NCBI GenBank assembly: GCA_934757825.1
Contig: CAKVLP010000001.1
Span: 124,001 to 188,000 of the forward strand
Reading direction: 5' to 3'
DNA length: 64,000 nucleotides
DNA from: an uncultured Clostridia bacterium
GTDB taxonomy: Bacteria > Bacillota > Clostridia > Christensenellales > UBA1242
This document shows positions 16,810 through 25,620 of this stretch, in pieces. Each line of letters starts with the position of its first letter. The stretch's first letter is position 1. The notes beneath the pieces are model-generated. The model saw only the letters and a list, made by a program, of their open reading frames with translations. It was not told the origin of the DNA and did not search any database. The position numbers were made by a program, and so were the translations under genes.

Positions 16810-17844
16810 CTAAAAATCTTTAAATATTTTTTCCATTTTTTCTAATGCTATTTTCAACTTTTTCCTAGGCAAGGCAACATTTAGTCTTTGGAAGCCTTTA
16901 CCAGAGTTTCCAAACATTTTTCCATTATCCAACCATAGTTTTGCCTTTTTAACCATAAGTTCTTCTATTTTTTCGTCTGACAAATTAAGCCCATTAAAAT
17001 CCAGCCAAAGTAAATATGTTCCCTCTGGATAAATTAGTTTAACTTTTGGAAGTTTTTCTTTTAAAAAACTATCAACAAAATTTATGTTGTCCAAAAGATA
17101 ATTCCTTAACTCATTCAACCATTTTTGACCATTTTCGTAGGCTGAACGGCAAGCAACTAACCCCATTATGTTTATAAGGCTATAACCAGTGTTCCATAGT
17201 TCCAACTGGAATTTTTCTCTAACTTTTTCATTTGAGATAAATATATTTGAAACTTGCAATCCAGCCAAGTTAAAGGTTTTGGTTGGCGCGGTGCAAAGTA
17301 TAACTTGGTTTTGAATAGCATCACAACTTAAAATGCAAGTATGTTCCCCTCTCCACACAAAATCGCTATGGATTTCGTCACAAACAATAAAAACATTGTG
17401 CTTTTTACAAATCTCAATGATTTTGTTTAGTTCCTCTTTTGTCCATACTCTACCCACGGGATTGTGGGGCGAACACAACAAATACGCCTTAACATTATAT
17501 TGTTTAATTTTATTTTCCAAATCCTCAAAATCTAGTTCATAGTGACCATTTTTTAACACCAAATCACTACTAACAATTTTCCTTTTGTTGTCTTGCACAA
17601 CCTCGCTGAAAGGATAGTAAACAGGATTATTTATTAGTACATAATCATTTTCTTTAGTAAGGCTTTTCACTGCTGTCGCCAGTGCAAAAACCACCCCTGG
17701 CGTTGTTATAAGCCAATCTTGTTTTAACTCTACATTATGGTTTTGTTTATACCAATTCTTAACCGCGTTAAAATACGTAGCGTCGTTTTTGGAATATCCA
17801 AACACGCCGTGGTCGATTTTTTTATTTATCAATTCAAAACACAA
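16810..17844 (-). pseudogene. PatB/MalY-type C-S lyase, N-terminally truncated
   Basis: The 344 residues match the PLP-dependent MalY/PatB beta-lyase family: HGVFGYS near the start, LLCSPHNPVGRVWTKEEL, VCDEIHSDFVW, and the PLP lysine region TAPTKTFNLAGLQ. Family members are about 385-390 residues and begin with a conserved block ending MWVADMDF before this point. Here the frame starts just after a TAA with only a TTG available, no ribosome binding site, and just 70 bases to the next gene. About 40 N-terminal codons appear deleted. It is either a pseudogene or an unusual short form; I favour the former. Confidence 0.7.
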
Positions 17845-17914
17845 CCCATTTTAAACTATGCACAAAGGCACAATTTATCTTAGAGCTTTAATTTTTTATA
17901 AACACCACACAAAT

Positions 17915-18565
17915 TTATTTTAGCACGGCCGAATTGTAATTTTTTTCTACAAAGTCTTTTAAGATTTTTATTTTTCGGGAAGCCATTTTTTGACCCGTGG
18001 CGGTGTGCATATTTTCACCTTGTGGAATCATTGTGCGATAAATATAATGGCAAGTTGAAATCGGGTTAACATCTGGCGCATATTCGCTACAATCAAGCGG
18101 ATATTTAGTGTCCACAACGGGAATTTTGTGAGTTTTGCAATACTTTAATGTTCTATTAAGCCCAATTTTCCCAAGCGCATCCAAAGCATCAGCATCTTGC
18201 AAAACCTGCCACTCAATAGGGATGTTTTTTACATCCTTCTTTTCGTGTGTTTTCACCGCATCAAGAATAGCTGGAATTTTATCTTCATTAACACCGCACG
18301 CCACCAAGATTTGTTTTACTTCGTCAAGGCTATCTTTAGGTGCAACATACTTGCCTGCCCTATTTTGCATTAGCCTATGAATATCGTGAACCAACGCTGA
18401 TATGGCAATAACATATTCGTCACCGCCTTCCTTTTTTTGAATAATAATGGCATTATTCAAAACCCTTTTTAGGTGTTCTATATCGTGTCCCGTGTTTTCG
18501 TCCTTAAAAAGTCGCTCTATTTCACAATAAACTTTATCAATGTCTTGTTGTAATTTTGCATCCAA
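17915..18565 (-). CDS. HD-domain phosphohydrolase
   Basis: The 216-residue protein has the HD-superfamily metal ligands: H in TGHDIEHLKRV (about residues 26-34), HD in ISALVHDIHR, H in VKTHEKK and D in LQDADALDALGKIGL. This arrangement resembles the YedJ/YpgQ group, which includes nucleotide pyrophosphohydrolases. The HATG-like tail TATGQKMASRKIKILKDF is also typical of that group. It lies 70 bases upstream of the broken aminotransferase on the same strand. Substrate unknown. Confidence 0.88.
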   Translation of the reverse strand: MDAKLQQDIDKVYCEIERLFKDENTGHDIEHLKRVLNNAIIIQKKEGGDEYVIAISALVHDIHRLMQNRAGKYVAPKDSLDEVKQILVACGVNEDKIPAILDAVKTHEKKDVKNIPIEWQVLQDADALDALGKIGLNRTLKYCKTHKIPVVDTKYPLDCSEYAPDVNPISTCHYIYRTMIPQGENMHTATGQKMASRKIKILKDFVEKNYNSAVLK

Positions 18566-18736
18566 AATATATTTTCCGCCTTTTTGTTTATAAATATATT
18601 ATATCAAAAAATAGATCAATCAAAAAACAAATATCGGCTTTTCACACGCTTTATTTAACGCAAAATTCTAAAAACAACATAAATGTTTTTACTTTTTCAC
18701 ACCATAAATGTTATACTAAATTTATAGGAGACACAA

Positions 18737-19240
18737 ATGAATACATTTTTAAAGCAACTAATCACTGACTCAAAAAATAGGAAAATAAAAATATTTTTTG
18801 ATATGGACGGAGTTTGTGCCGAGGAAATTTGCGATCCATATGACGCCGAACTTGTAAAAAACAACGAAGAAGATTTCTATTTTAAAAAGCGCCCAATCAA
18901 GACGATTATAAAAGTTATGAAAAAACTTAACAAACAGCCAAACATTGAAGTGTGTGTTTTAAGCAGTTGCGATTACGAAAATCAAGCGGAACAAAAACGC
19001 AGTTGGCTAAAAATTCACATCCCTTTTATTGACATTAACAAAGCCTACTTTGTAGTGTGGGAAAATGTTAACTGCAAAGAAGACGAACGCCCAGTCCAAA
19101 AGGCAAAAGTAATGGAAAGAGTCAATCGCGACTTTGACGGCGACACGTATCTTATAGAAGACCGCCACAACACAATTATCGCGACCAACAACTATTTTGG
19201 CAAACCAGTTGCATTTGACGCTGTTAGATTTATTCCATAA
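18737..19240 (+). CDS. HAD-family 5' nucleotidase-like protein
   Basis: The 167-residue protein carries HAD motif I as FFDMDGV (D22 and D24), motif II around VLSSCDYE, and acidic motif III-like DTYLIEDRHN. It resembles the compact 5'(3')-deoxyribonucleotidase/NagD-like HAD proteins, but its substrate is not known. A TAGGAG site 7 bases upstream supports the ATG, and a terminator follows directly. Confidence 0.75.
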   Translation: MNTFLKQLITDSKNRKIKIFFDMDGVCAEEICDPYDAELVKNNEEDFYFKKRPIKTIIKVMKKLNKQPNIEVCVLSSCDYENQAEQKRSWLKIHIPFIDINKAYFVVWENVNCKEDERPVQKAKVMERVNRDFDGDTYLIEDRHNTIIATNNYFGKPVAFDAVRFIP

Positions 19241-19254
19241 TAATTAGTGAATAT

Positions 19255-19287
19255 AAAAAAGGCCTTGTGAAAAACAAGGTTTTTTAT
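19255..19287 (+). terminator. Terminator after the HAD gene
   Basis: CCTTGT and ACAAGG form a stem around GAAAA, followed by TTTTTT. Confidence 0.75.
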
Positions 19288-19323
19288 TGTTTACAGAGTA
19301 TTAACTAATAAAAATTTCGATAT

Positions 19324-19529
19324 TTAACGCACTAAAATACGCGTCAAGCCACTTGCTGGTTTTCCTAAATATGGGTAAATTTTTTCTTCACACTCTCCTA
19401 TATGTTTGCTGGCGTCTTTCGACACCAAAAACCACAGTCTAGTCAAAAACTCGCCGTCGCTTTTCATAATAATATAATATCCGAAAATTCACTTGATGTG
19501 CGATATGTAAAACAATAACATTTAGCCAC
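19324..19529 (-). pseudogene. Frameshifted small protein gene
   Basis: On the minus strand AAAAGGAG precedes a GTG at 19529, opening a 21-codon frame (VAKCYCFTYRTSSEFSDIILL, stop TGA). One base out of phase an ATG at 19467 opens 47 codons (MKSDGEFLTRLWFLVSKDAS...) ending at 19324. A single inserted base would join them into a protein of about 68 residues. A TATAAT lies upstream of the GTG. The peptide is not recognised. It could be a dead gene, a programmed-shift gene or a base-call error. Confidence 0.4.
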
Positions 19530-19632
19530 TCAAAACTCCTTTTAGGCATTATATCACACAATCGCAACTTTTTGCATGGAAAAAATAAATAAAATACAAG
19601 TAACCACTAAAAAAATAGCGCCTTTTTATTTG

Positions 19633-19661
19633 TTGATTTATTAGCCATTATACGATATAAT
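19633..19661 (+). promoter_or_regulatory. Promoter of the GGDEF gene
   Basis: TTGATT (19633-19638), a 17-base spacer and TATAAT (19656-19661), 36 bases before the start codon. Confidence 0.7.
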
Positions 19662-19697
19662 TAGTCAAACCTAAGATAAAATAGTGGGAGACAAAAG

Positions 19698-20750
19698 ATG
19701 CAAATAAGTTCTAAGATTAAAAGGATTATAGAATACGACCGCTACATCGACCTAAAACTTGCAAAAAAGAAGTTAAGGACGTCATTTACAACCGCCCTAA
19801 TTATCGCTTTTGCGTTTGCGCTATTATCTATTGCAAACATTATCCAACAATCTTTTACAATGTTATATCTTACAATTGCGGGCGCAGTTGTGGAGTGCAT
19901 TGGTGCGATTGTGGGATATCACTTTAAAAAGCCATTTATTATCGACTTAATAAGCACCCTAACTTGCACCGCGCTATTTACATGCTTTACAATAATCGGC
20001 GGAAACAATGGTTTTGCTATCCTTTGGATTATCCTATTGCCAGGCATCTCAATTGCGCTTTGCGATATGAAAATGGGATTTATTAGCAGTTTATATTTTT
20101 GGCTATTCACTGTGATTTCGTTTTGGACACCAATTCACACCCACTATCTTTTCTCTTATTCCGAAACATTAGCGCTAAGATTTCCACTACTCTACACTGT
20201 GAGTTTTGTGTTTTCATCATACTTGGTAATCGCGTTTAAGAAAACTCAGTACGAGGTTTTAAAACAACACGAACAACTTTCCATCGACAAGGATTTTGAT
20301 AAGATGACGGGCGTTTACAACCGCTCCAAATATGAGGAAATGCTAGAAAAAGAGTTTGCAAACTACGAAACAATTGGCGTAATTTTCTTTGACGTCAACT
20401 ACCTAAAAGAAACCAACGACCACCACGGTCACCAAGCAGGCGACCACCTGCTTACTCAGGTAGCAAAAGGACTGCTTGATTGTAGCGACGTAAAACATAT
20501 GGTGTTTAGAATAGGTGGCGACGAATTTGTAATAATTCTGCCAAATTGTACAAAAGACGATTGCGAAAAATATTTGTCCGATTGGGACACCACTTTACAA
20601 GCACTAAAAAAGTCTGACCCTCAAACCACCTACTCTATTGCAAGCGGAATGTGTTTTGGAAACCACGGCTACAACATAACCGACCTAATCACAAACGCCG
20701 ACCAGCAAATGTATAGGTCAAAAAACACTATGAAAAACAAAGGACTTTAA
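19698..20750 (+). CDS. Membrane GGDEF-domain diguanylate cyclase
   Basis: The N-terminal ~180 residues contain about six hydrophobic membrane segments and no recognised sensor motif. A short linker leads to a GGDEF domain (from DKDFDKMTGVYNRSKYEE) with intact signature RIGGDEF at 271-277, so cyclic-di-GMP synthesis is likely. The position of the RxxD inhibitory site before the signature reads DVKH, so feedback inhibition through an I-site is not expected. A GGGAG site supports the ATG. It is transcribed alone from its own promoter and ends at a strong terminator. Confidence 0.93.
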   Translation: MQISSKIKRIIEYDRYIDLKLAKKKLRTSFTTALIIAFAFALLSIANIIQQSFTMLYLTIAGAVVECIGAIVGYHFKKPFIIDLISTLTCTALFTCFTIIGGNNGFAILWIILLPGISIALCDMKMGFISSLYFWLFTVISFWTPIHTHYLFSYSETLALRFPLLYTVSFVFSSYLVIAFKKTQYEVLKQHEQLSIDKDFDKMTGVYNRSKYEEMLEKEFANYETIGVIFFDVNYLKETNDHHGHQAGDHLLTQVAKGLLDCSDVKHMVFRIGGDEFVIILPNCTKDDCEKYLSDWDTTLQALKKSDPQTTYSIASGMCFGNHGYNITDLITNADQQMYRSKNTMKNKGL

Positions 20751-20761
20751 AATCCTCGCAC

Positions 20762-20792
20762 AAAAAAACACCAGAAATTCTGGTGTTTTTTT
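20762..20792 (+). terminator. Terminator after the GGDEF gene
   Basis: AACACCAGA and TCTGGTGTT stem with a T-run. A nearly identical hairpin ends the SLOG gene at 21.9 kb. Confidence 0.85.
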
Positions 20793-20822
20793 ATCCTCTA
20801 AATCATCAAATCTCCACATATT

Positions 20823-21137
20823 TTATTTCAATTTTTTCATTAGGTCAATGATTGTTTGCTTGCTTTCAAACGAAAGAGCGTTATACAAATCTAGCACATT
20901 TTTATCCTCTTTGTTGTAGTTTTCGCCCATATAGAAAAAATCTTGTGGCGTAATTCCAACCAACTCGCAAAAGTCCAAAAGCGTTTTAACTTTTAATTCA
21001 ATGCTTTTATTTTCTATTGTTGAAACAAATTGAGGGTTATAGCCAAGTTGGAGACTTGCCTCTCTCATAGATAAATTTGCCTTTGTTCTAAAATACCCAA
21101 ATCTTTTAATGACTTCATCGTAAGTAATTTTTCCCAT
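20823..21137 (-). CDS. XRE-family helix-turn-helix regulator
   Basis: The 104-residue protein has a Cro/CI-type HTH: FRTKANLSMREASLQLGYNPQFVSTIENKSIELKV, with the second helix around residues 24-41. It is a single-domain DNA-binding protein with a short C-terminal helix. AGGAGAAT precedes the ATG. It is divergent from the SLOG-like gene, with 200 bases between, so it may regulate that gene and itself. No sensor domain is visible. Confidence 0.88.
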   Translation of the reverse strand: MGKITYDEVIKRFGYFRTKANLSMREASLQLGYNPQFVSTIENKSIELKVKTLLDFCELVGITPQDFFYMGENYNKEDKNVLDLYNALSFESKQTIIDLMKKLK

Positions 21138-21336
21138 AACATTCTCCTCACTTACATTTTAAGTTAACTTTTCATTAAACCCGTGTGAGTCATTACATTA
21201 AAATTATTGAAATTATGATATTTTAATACACCCACTCAATTATTTGTGCTATACTGATTGTATTATTGATGTATTTTGAGTTAATCATTGACACAAAACG
21301 ACAATAATATACCAATAATTTTTTTAGGCAAGGCAA

Positions 21337-21885
21337 ATGAGTATGGGAAATGCGTGTTGTTTTATTGGACATAGAAAAGTAGATTTAACGGAAGCAGAAC
21401 TACAATATCTAAGAAATTTAATAGAGAATCTAATTTGTAATGGGATAGTTACATATTTATTTGGCAGTCGGAGTCAATTTAATGACATTTGCCATAAAAT
21501 CGTTACAGAATTAAAACAAACCTACCCCAATATTAAAAGAGTACAGTATTCTTGTAAGAGCGAATCTTGTCTGCTCGAAAAAGATAAGGAAGAATGGAAG
21601 AGACTATATTCATATATAGACAAAGATGAACAGTTGCTTTGTATGGACGAAGAAGTGGAATTTGACACCAAATTTACTTCGGGCAAGGCTAGTTACGTTG
21701 AGCGTAATCAAGCAATGATAAACGACAGCAATTATTGCATTTTTTACTATAAGGAAGATTATTTGCCTAATCCAAGAAGAAATCCCCAAAAACTGCTTGG
21801 ATTATATCAACCAAAAAGTGGAACCAGAATAGCATATGTCTATGCTAAGAGTAGGAAGAAAAAAATAATAAATGTTGCTTTATAA
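21337..21885 (+). CDS. SLOG-like (DUF1273-type) nucleotide-binding protein
   Basis: The 182-residue protein opens with CCFIGHRKVDLTEAELQYLRNLIENLI and then YLFGSRSQFND, a pattern of the SLOG/DUF1273 Rossmannoid family, which binds nucleotide-derived ligands. The conserved late segment KASYVERNQAMINDSNY includes the Arg-Asn pair typical of the family. Relatives occur both as housekeeping proteins and in conflict systems. Here it stands alone, divergent from an XRE regulator, and is closed by a terminator. The ligand is unknown. Confidence 0.75.
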   Translation: MSMGNACCFIGHRKVDLTEAELQYLRNLIENLICNGIVTYLFGSRSQFNDICHKIVTELKQTYPNIKRVQYSCKSESCLLEKDKEEWKRLYSYIDKDEQLLCMDEEVEFDTKFTSGKASYVERNQAMINDSNYCIFYYKEDYLPNPRRNPQKLLGLYQPKSGTRIAYVYAKSRKKKIINVAL

Positions 21886-21914
21886 AAAAACACCAGGAAA
21901 TCTGGTGTTTTTTT
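21883..21914 (+). terminator. Terminator after the SLOG-like gene
   Basis: AAACACCAG and CTGGTGTTT stem with a T-run. Confidence 0.85.
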
Positions 21915-21991
21915 ATCGAACAGCCTAATAGGGTTTTTAATTTGACTAAAAATGGTGTGAATGATAATATTAAGAGTATTAAGGATTAAAT

Positions 21992-22519
21992 ATGAGATAT
22001 ATTGAGTGTTTTGATTTAAACAATGCGCACGAGTTTAAAAAGTTGTACTATGAGAGTTTTCCAGAGTGCGAGCGCGTGGAATTTGAGGGATTATTTAGCG
22101 GAGTTTTTGTGGGTTCAAAACTTATTGGGCAATATGACAATGGAAAACTTGTGGGAATGATGCACATTATAATGAAACCCGAATTTATTCACTTAAACTA
22201 CTTTGCTGTGAAGCCCGAATGTCGCGGGCGCGGATACGGAAGCAAGTGCCTTACTTGGTTAAAAAGGAAATATGGTATGCCAATAGTTGTGGACGTTGAG
22301 GAACTCGACCCGACTAGCGACAACAACGAGGTTCGCATTAAGAGACAACATTTTTATATGAAAAACGGAATGGTTCACGGCAAGTTTACGTTTGACTGGC
22401 AAGGTGTGTTTTTCACATATTTGCACTACAAAGATGTTGAGCCTGAGCCTTTTAGAAAACATATTACTTACATCTTCCCTACTATCACAAATATTCAACC
22501 ATATATTCCTAAAAAATAG
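21992..22519 (+). CDS. GNAT-family N-acetyltransferase
   Basis: The 175-residue protein has the GNAT acetyl-CoA pocket: LNYFAVKPECRGRGYGSKCLTWL, with the Arg/Gln-x-x-Gly-x-Gly/Ala motif as RGRGYG (about residues 79-84). The preceding strand VGMMHIIMKPEFIHL fits motif D. The substrate-binding end (after residue 110) is not recognisable. An AAGGATTA site lies 8 bases upstream. It stands alone between two terminator-bounded units. Confidence 0.85.
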   Translation: MRYIECFDLNNAHEFKKLYYESFPECERVEFEGLFSGVFVGSKLIGQYDNGKLVGMMHIIMKPEFIHLNYFAVKPECRGRGYGSKCLTWLKRKYGMPIVVDVEELDPTSDNNEVRIKRQHFYMKNGMVHGKFTFDWQGVFFTYLHYKDVEPEPFRKHITYIFPTITNIQPYIPKK

Positions 22520-22627
22520 TTTTCGACAATTTATATAATTAAAAAGCACCAAAACTCTTTAAAATTAAAAAAAATGCTTTGAAGGCTTGAAATAAACACC
22601 AAATAGAGATTTAATTGCCCATTTGAT

Positions 22628-22656
22628 TTGATTATTTTTAGCTTATGTGGTATAAA
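22628..22656 (+). promoter_or_regulatory. Promoter of the 22.7-kb lipoprotein gene
   Basis: TTGATT (22628-22633), a 17-base spacer and TATAAA (22651-22656), 36 bases before the start codon. Confidence 0.6.
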
Positions 22657-22691
22657 AATAAAAAAAAAATTAAATATCAAAGGAGTGGAAA

Positions 22692-23411
22692 ATGAAAAAC
22701 AAAAAGAGGATTTTTAGCTTTGTGCTATCACTACTGCTTATTATCCCTGCATTTTTTTGTTTGACCGCTTGTGGAGGCGATAATTACAAGACCGAATACG
22801 CTTGGGGCAAAACATTCACGTTTCAAGGGACTATGCTAGATGACAGATCTAATTGGGGCAACAACAGCACAAATTCAAAGCTTGATCTAATGAAATTGGC
22901 ATATAGTAACAATAATTTAAACTTTGCTGAGGCGACCGTTAATGATACTTTGAAAAACATTTCTGAAAGCAAAGGCAACAATGTAAACGAATTTTTAAAC
23001 AATCTTGATACGATTGCAATACAAACACTAGCAAACAAATATAAAGACTTCTCATTTGTTGTGGGAAGCGAACAAGAACTTACTTTAAAGATAATTAAAG
23101 GCAACAACGAAAAAACTTACAGCCTTGTAAAAACGCAACTAACATTCTACAATATTGTTGACGAAGAGGGTACTCAAATTGGTTATCTTAACAGCAAATT
23201 GGAAAGAAACAACAAAACTGACGGAAATCTATTTATAATTATAACAAGCAGTGCCTATTTTCCCGATTTCGCGTACAACTGCAAAATTTCCGTACCAACA
23301 ATCACACCAATCACTGATGGATCGGCAGATTTAGAATACCTTGAAGACGGGACTGTTGGGAAAAGTAGTATCTCATTTACTTACACTGCTTATTTTAACG
23401 TGAAGAAATAA
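22692..23411 (+). CDS. Lipoprotein of unknown function
   Basis: A 239-residue protein with a lipoprotein signal peptide (charged MKNKKR start, hydrophobic core, lipobox LTAC with Cys near residue 27 followed by GG). The mature domain begins with KTEYAWGKTFTFQG and ends in beta-rich segments; no catalytic motif is visible. An AAAGGAG site precedes the ATG. It may be a small surface-binding protein. Its signal peptide resembles those at 13.5 and 28.9 kb, but the mature parts are unrelated by eye. Confidence 0.75.
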   Translation: MKNKKRIFSFVLSLLLIIPAFFCLTACGGDNYKTEYAWGKTFTFQGTMLDDRSNWGNNSTNSKLDLMKLAYSNNNLNFAEATVNDTLKNISESKGNNVNEFLNNLDTIAIQTLANKYKDFSFVVGSEQELTLKIIKGNNEKTYSLVKTQLTFYNIVDEEGTQIGYLNSKLERNNKTDGNLFIIITSSAYFPDFAYNCKISVPTITPITDGSADLEYLEDGTVGKSSISFTYTAYFNVKK

Positions 23412-23419
23412 TAAGACAA

Positions 23420-23450
23420 AGATAGCAGTCATTTTCGACTGCTATTTAAT
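23420..23450 (+). terminator. Weak terminator after the lipoprotein gene
   Basis: ATAGCAGTC and GACTGCTAT form a good stem, but the following stretch (TTAATTCTT) is only partly T. Confidence 0.5.
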
Positions 23451-23472
23451 TCTTAAATTAGGAAGCAACAAT

Positions 23473-24342
23473 ATGAAAGTAGAAATATGCGAGAAGTGTT
23501 GTCTATGTTATGGCTCGAGCCGAGCCCTCAACACAAGCATTGAGACAAGCAAATCTCACAACACAAAAGTGTACAAAGAACTTCTTCACAACAAGCGCGT
23601 TATGGACACGCTAGATCAACACGGCATAAAACAAGAAAACAACATTGAAAATTTCACACCCTCCGACCACGTAATTATTCGAGCACACGGAGAGCCTAAG
23701 AGCACATTTAAGTACTTAGATGACAAAGGGATCCCCTACACCGATTGCACTTGCCCGAATGTAAAGTCAATCAACAAACTCGTGGAACTTAAAGACAGCG
23801 ATGGATACAAGATAATCATTGTGGGAAACTACGGACTGCACTCTGAAAAAATGCACCCCGAAGTTTATGCGACCTCACACTGGTGTCACGACCCAATTTT
23901 AATAGAAGACATAAGCGAAGTAAACAAAATCGACCTTAGTTATGACAGATACTTTTTGGTGGTGCAAACAACCTTTTCAAGAGATAAAGCAGAAAAAATA
24001 ATCACCGCGATTGAAAACCTTATGGCAAAAAACAAGTTGGAGTTTAAATTTCTCAACACCACTTGCAGGTCACAAATCGACATAAACGAAGCGAGTGCAA
24101 AACTAGCAAGCAAGGTGGACAAGATGATAGTTGTTGGAGGGAGCAATTCTAGCAACACGCGCGAACTTTTTAACAATGTTTCTAGCCTTACTACAGCCTA
24201 TCTTGTAGAGGGATTAGCAGAAGTAAAAGTGCTTGTAAAAGACGGAAAGCTAGCCTCTAACGACCACATAGGTCTTACTGGCGGAGCCTCTACAATGATA
24301 GAGGAATTATATGAAATTAAGGATTATTTAGAGAAAATATAA
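23473..24342 (+). CDS. ispH: 4-hydroxy-3-methylbut-2-enyl diphosphate reductase (IspH) homologue, divergent
   Basis: IspH performs the last step of the MEP isoprenoid pathway using a [4Fe-4S] cluster. This 289-residue protein keeps most hallmarks: the first Cys in CLCYGSSRAL (usual form GFCxGVxRA), IRAHG, the second Cys in CTCPNV, HPEV with the catalytic Glu, QTTFSRDK, the third Cys in NTTCRSQ, GGSNSSNT and TGGASTM. The N-terminal block is unusually Cys-rich (EKCCLC) and lacks the normal Phe/Val framing. It may be the genome's only IspH or a divergent paralogue. GGAAG precedes the ATG and a terminator follows. Confidence 0.85.
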   Translation: MKVEICEKCCLCYGSSRALNTSIETSKSHNTKVYKELLHNKRVMDTLDQHGIKQENNIENFTPSDHVIIRAHGEPKSTFKYLDDKGIPYTDCTCPNVKSINKLVELKDSDGYKIIIVGNYGLHSEKMHPEVYATSHWCHDPILIEDISEVNKIDLSYDRYFLVVQTTFSRDKAEKIITAIENLMAKNKLEFKFLNTTCRSQIDINEASAKLASKVDKMIVVGGSNSSNTRELFNNVSSLTTAYLVEGLAEVKVLVKDGKLASNDHIGLTGGASTMIEELYEIKDYLEKI

Positions 24343-24367
24343 AAACCACCCGTTGGGTGGTTTTTGT
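24341..24367 (+). terminator. Terminator after ispH
   Basis: AAAACCACCC and GGGTGGTTTT stem followed by a short T-run. Confidence 0.75.
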
Positions 24368-24411
24368 CATTTAATACCTGCTTTTTGACAATACTAAAGT
24401 ATTTATTGCCC

Positions 24412-25170
24412 TTATGCTCCCTCTATCAACATTTTATCTGCAACAAGCGCAATAAATTCGCCATTGGTAGGTTTTTCGTTGTTGCTATAAACTCTTATAC
24501 CAAATAGCGAATTGATGTTTTCGATTTTACCTCTATTCCAAGCCACTTCTATTGCGTGTCTTATAGCACGTTCGACTTTACTAGAACTTGTTTCAAATCT
24601 CTCCGCAATACTTGGATACAAACGCTTTGTAATAGAGTTAATGATATCTGGATTATCAATTGCCATTTTTATTGCTTCACGCAAAAATTGGTAACCTTTG
24701 ATATGTGCCGGAATGCCAACAGTAATAAAGATGTTTGTTATCTTTTCTTCAAGTTGTTTGTTCCTAATTGGGCGCTTTTTAATCTCCAAATTTTCTACAT
24801 TGCTTAGCACTTCGTTTAGCCTTACGTCTAGCAGTTTGAAGTCGATAGGTTTTATCATATAATAATTTACGCCCATCGAAAACGCGCGTTTTATAAACTG
24901 GTCTTCAAATATCGCCGAAGCCACAATTATCTTTGGGCAATTCGGCAACGCCTTTAATTTATCTATGAGCACATAGCCGTCGGCATTTGGCAAGACCAAA
25001 TCGGTAATTACCACATCAACAGGCGAACTACTAACATAGTTTACTGCGTCATCAACGTTTTTAAATGTGTCCATAACTTCAACAGTTGAATTATCTTCAT
25101 AAAACTTCTTTATCCCCTTTTGTAAATCTTCATTGTTGTCCACAACAACAATTTTGCAATTTTCTAACAT
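24412..25170 (-). CDS. spo0A: Sporulation master regulator Spo0A
   Basis: This 252-residue response regulator has a receiver domain with phospho-acceptor D57 in VVITDLVLPNADGY, acidic residues D11/N12 and the switch Lys in YMIKP. The C-terminal effector domain is clearly Spo0A: IPAHIKGYQFLREAI, LYPSIAERF, SSSKVERAIRHAIEVAWNRG (recognition helix), and KPTNGEFIALVADKM. I choose the ATG at 25170 because GGGAG lies 7 bases upstream; a TTG two codons earlier is too close to that site. A candidate 0A box lies about 125 bases upstream. The usual neighbours spoIVB or recN are absent. Confidence 0.96.
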   Translation of the reverse strand: MLENCKIVVVDNNEDLQKGIKKFYEDNSTVEVMDTFKNVDDAVNYVSSSPVDVVITDLVLPNADGYVLIDKLKALPNCPKIIVASAIFEDQFIKRAFSMGVNYYMIKPIDFKLLDVRLNEVLSNVENLEIKKRPIRNKQLEEKITNIFITVGIPAHIKGYQFLREAIKMAIDNPDIINSITKRLYPSIAERFETSSSKVERAIRHAIEVAWNRGKIENINSLFGIRVYSNNEKPTNGEFIALVADKMLIEGA

Positions 25171-25620
25171 AATCAATCTCCCTTCAATTTTTTAATGACA
25201 CAATCATCTTAACACTACTGCAAGGGTTATCCAACACTTTTGGGGGAAATAAAATGAAGTAGTTTGCAACATTTTGCAAAGTATATTAGAATATTGTCGA
25301 AAATTATTTGAAATTATCTTTATGGTTCGGTTTATGCTACAAAAGTAAGTAAAAAAATGTTTTTTACAAATCTTAAAAACAATTGATCAATATATGGCAC
25401 TTTTGTTTTTTTATTTGGGATAAAAAGAATTTTTTGAATGAATTACTTAACTTACATTATTGTTTTTTTACTCCTTTAAAAATTTTAACTTTGCACAGTT
25501 GACTAAAATTGATTACGATGCTATTATAGTAACAACGATAAAAAATTGTACATGCAAACAAGTTGCACCTGTTCAAAATTGGACAAAGGCGTGCCAAAAT
25601 GTTTGAAATTGGAGAAGCAT
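25171..25620. other. 450-bp intergenic interval between spo0A and the TetR gene
   Basis: The two genes are divergent. The interval contains a candidate 0A box at 25294-25303 and AT-rich stretches. A 25-codon in-frame extension of the TetR gene exists but is not supported. Nothing else is seen. Confidence 0.6.
25294..25303 (+). promoter_or_regulatory. spo0A: Candidate Spo0A-binding 0A box
   Basis: TTGTCGAAAA contains the exact core TGTCGAA recognised by Spo0A. It is upstream of spo0A itself, consistent with autoregulation as in Bacillus (inference). Confidence 0.5.

Noticed and set aside
25546..25620. 25-residue N-terminal extension of the TetR regulator
   Set aside because: No ribosome binding site, while GGAG precedes the ATG at 25621.
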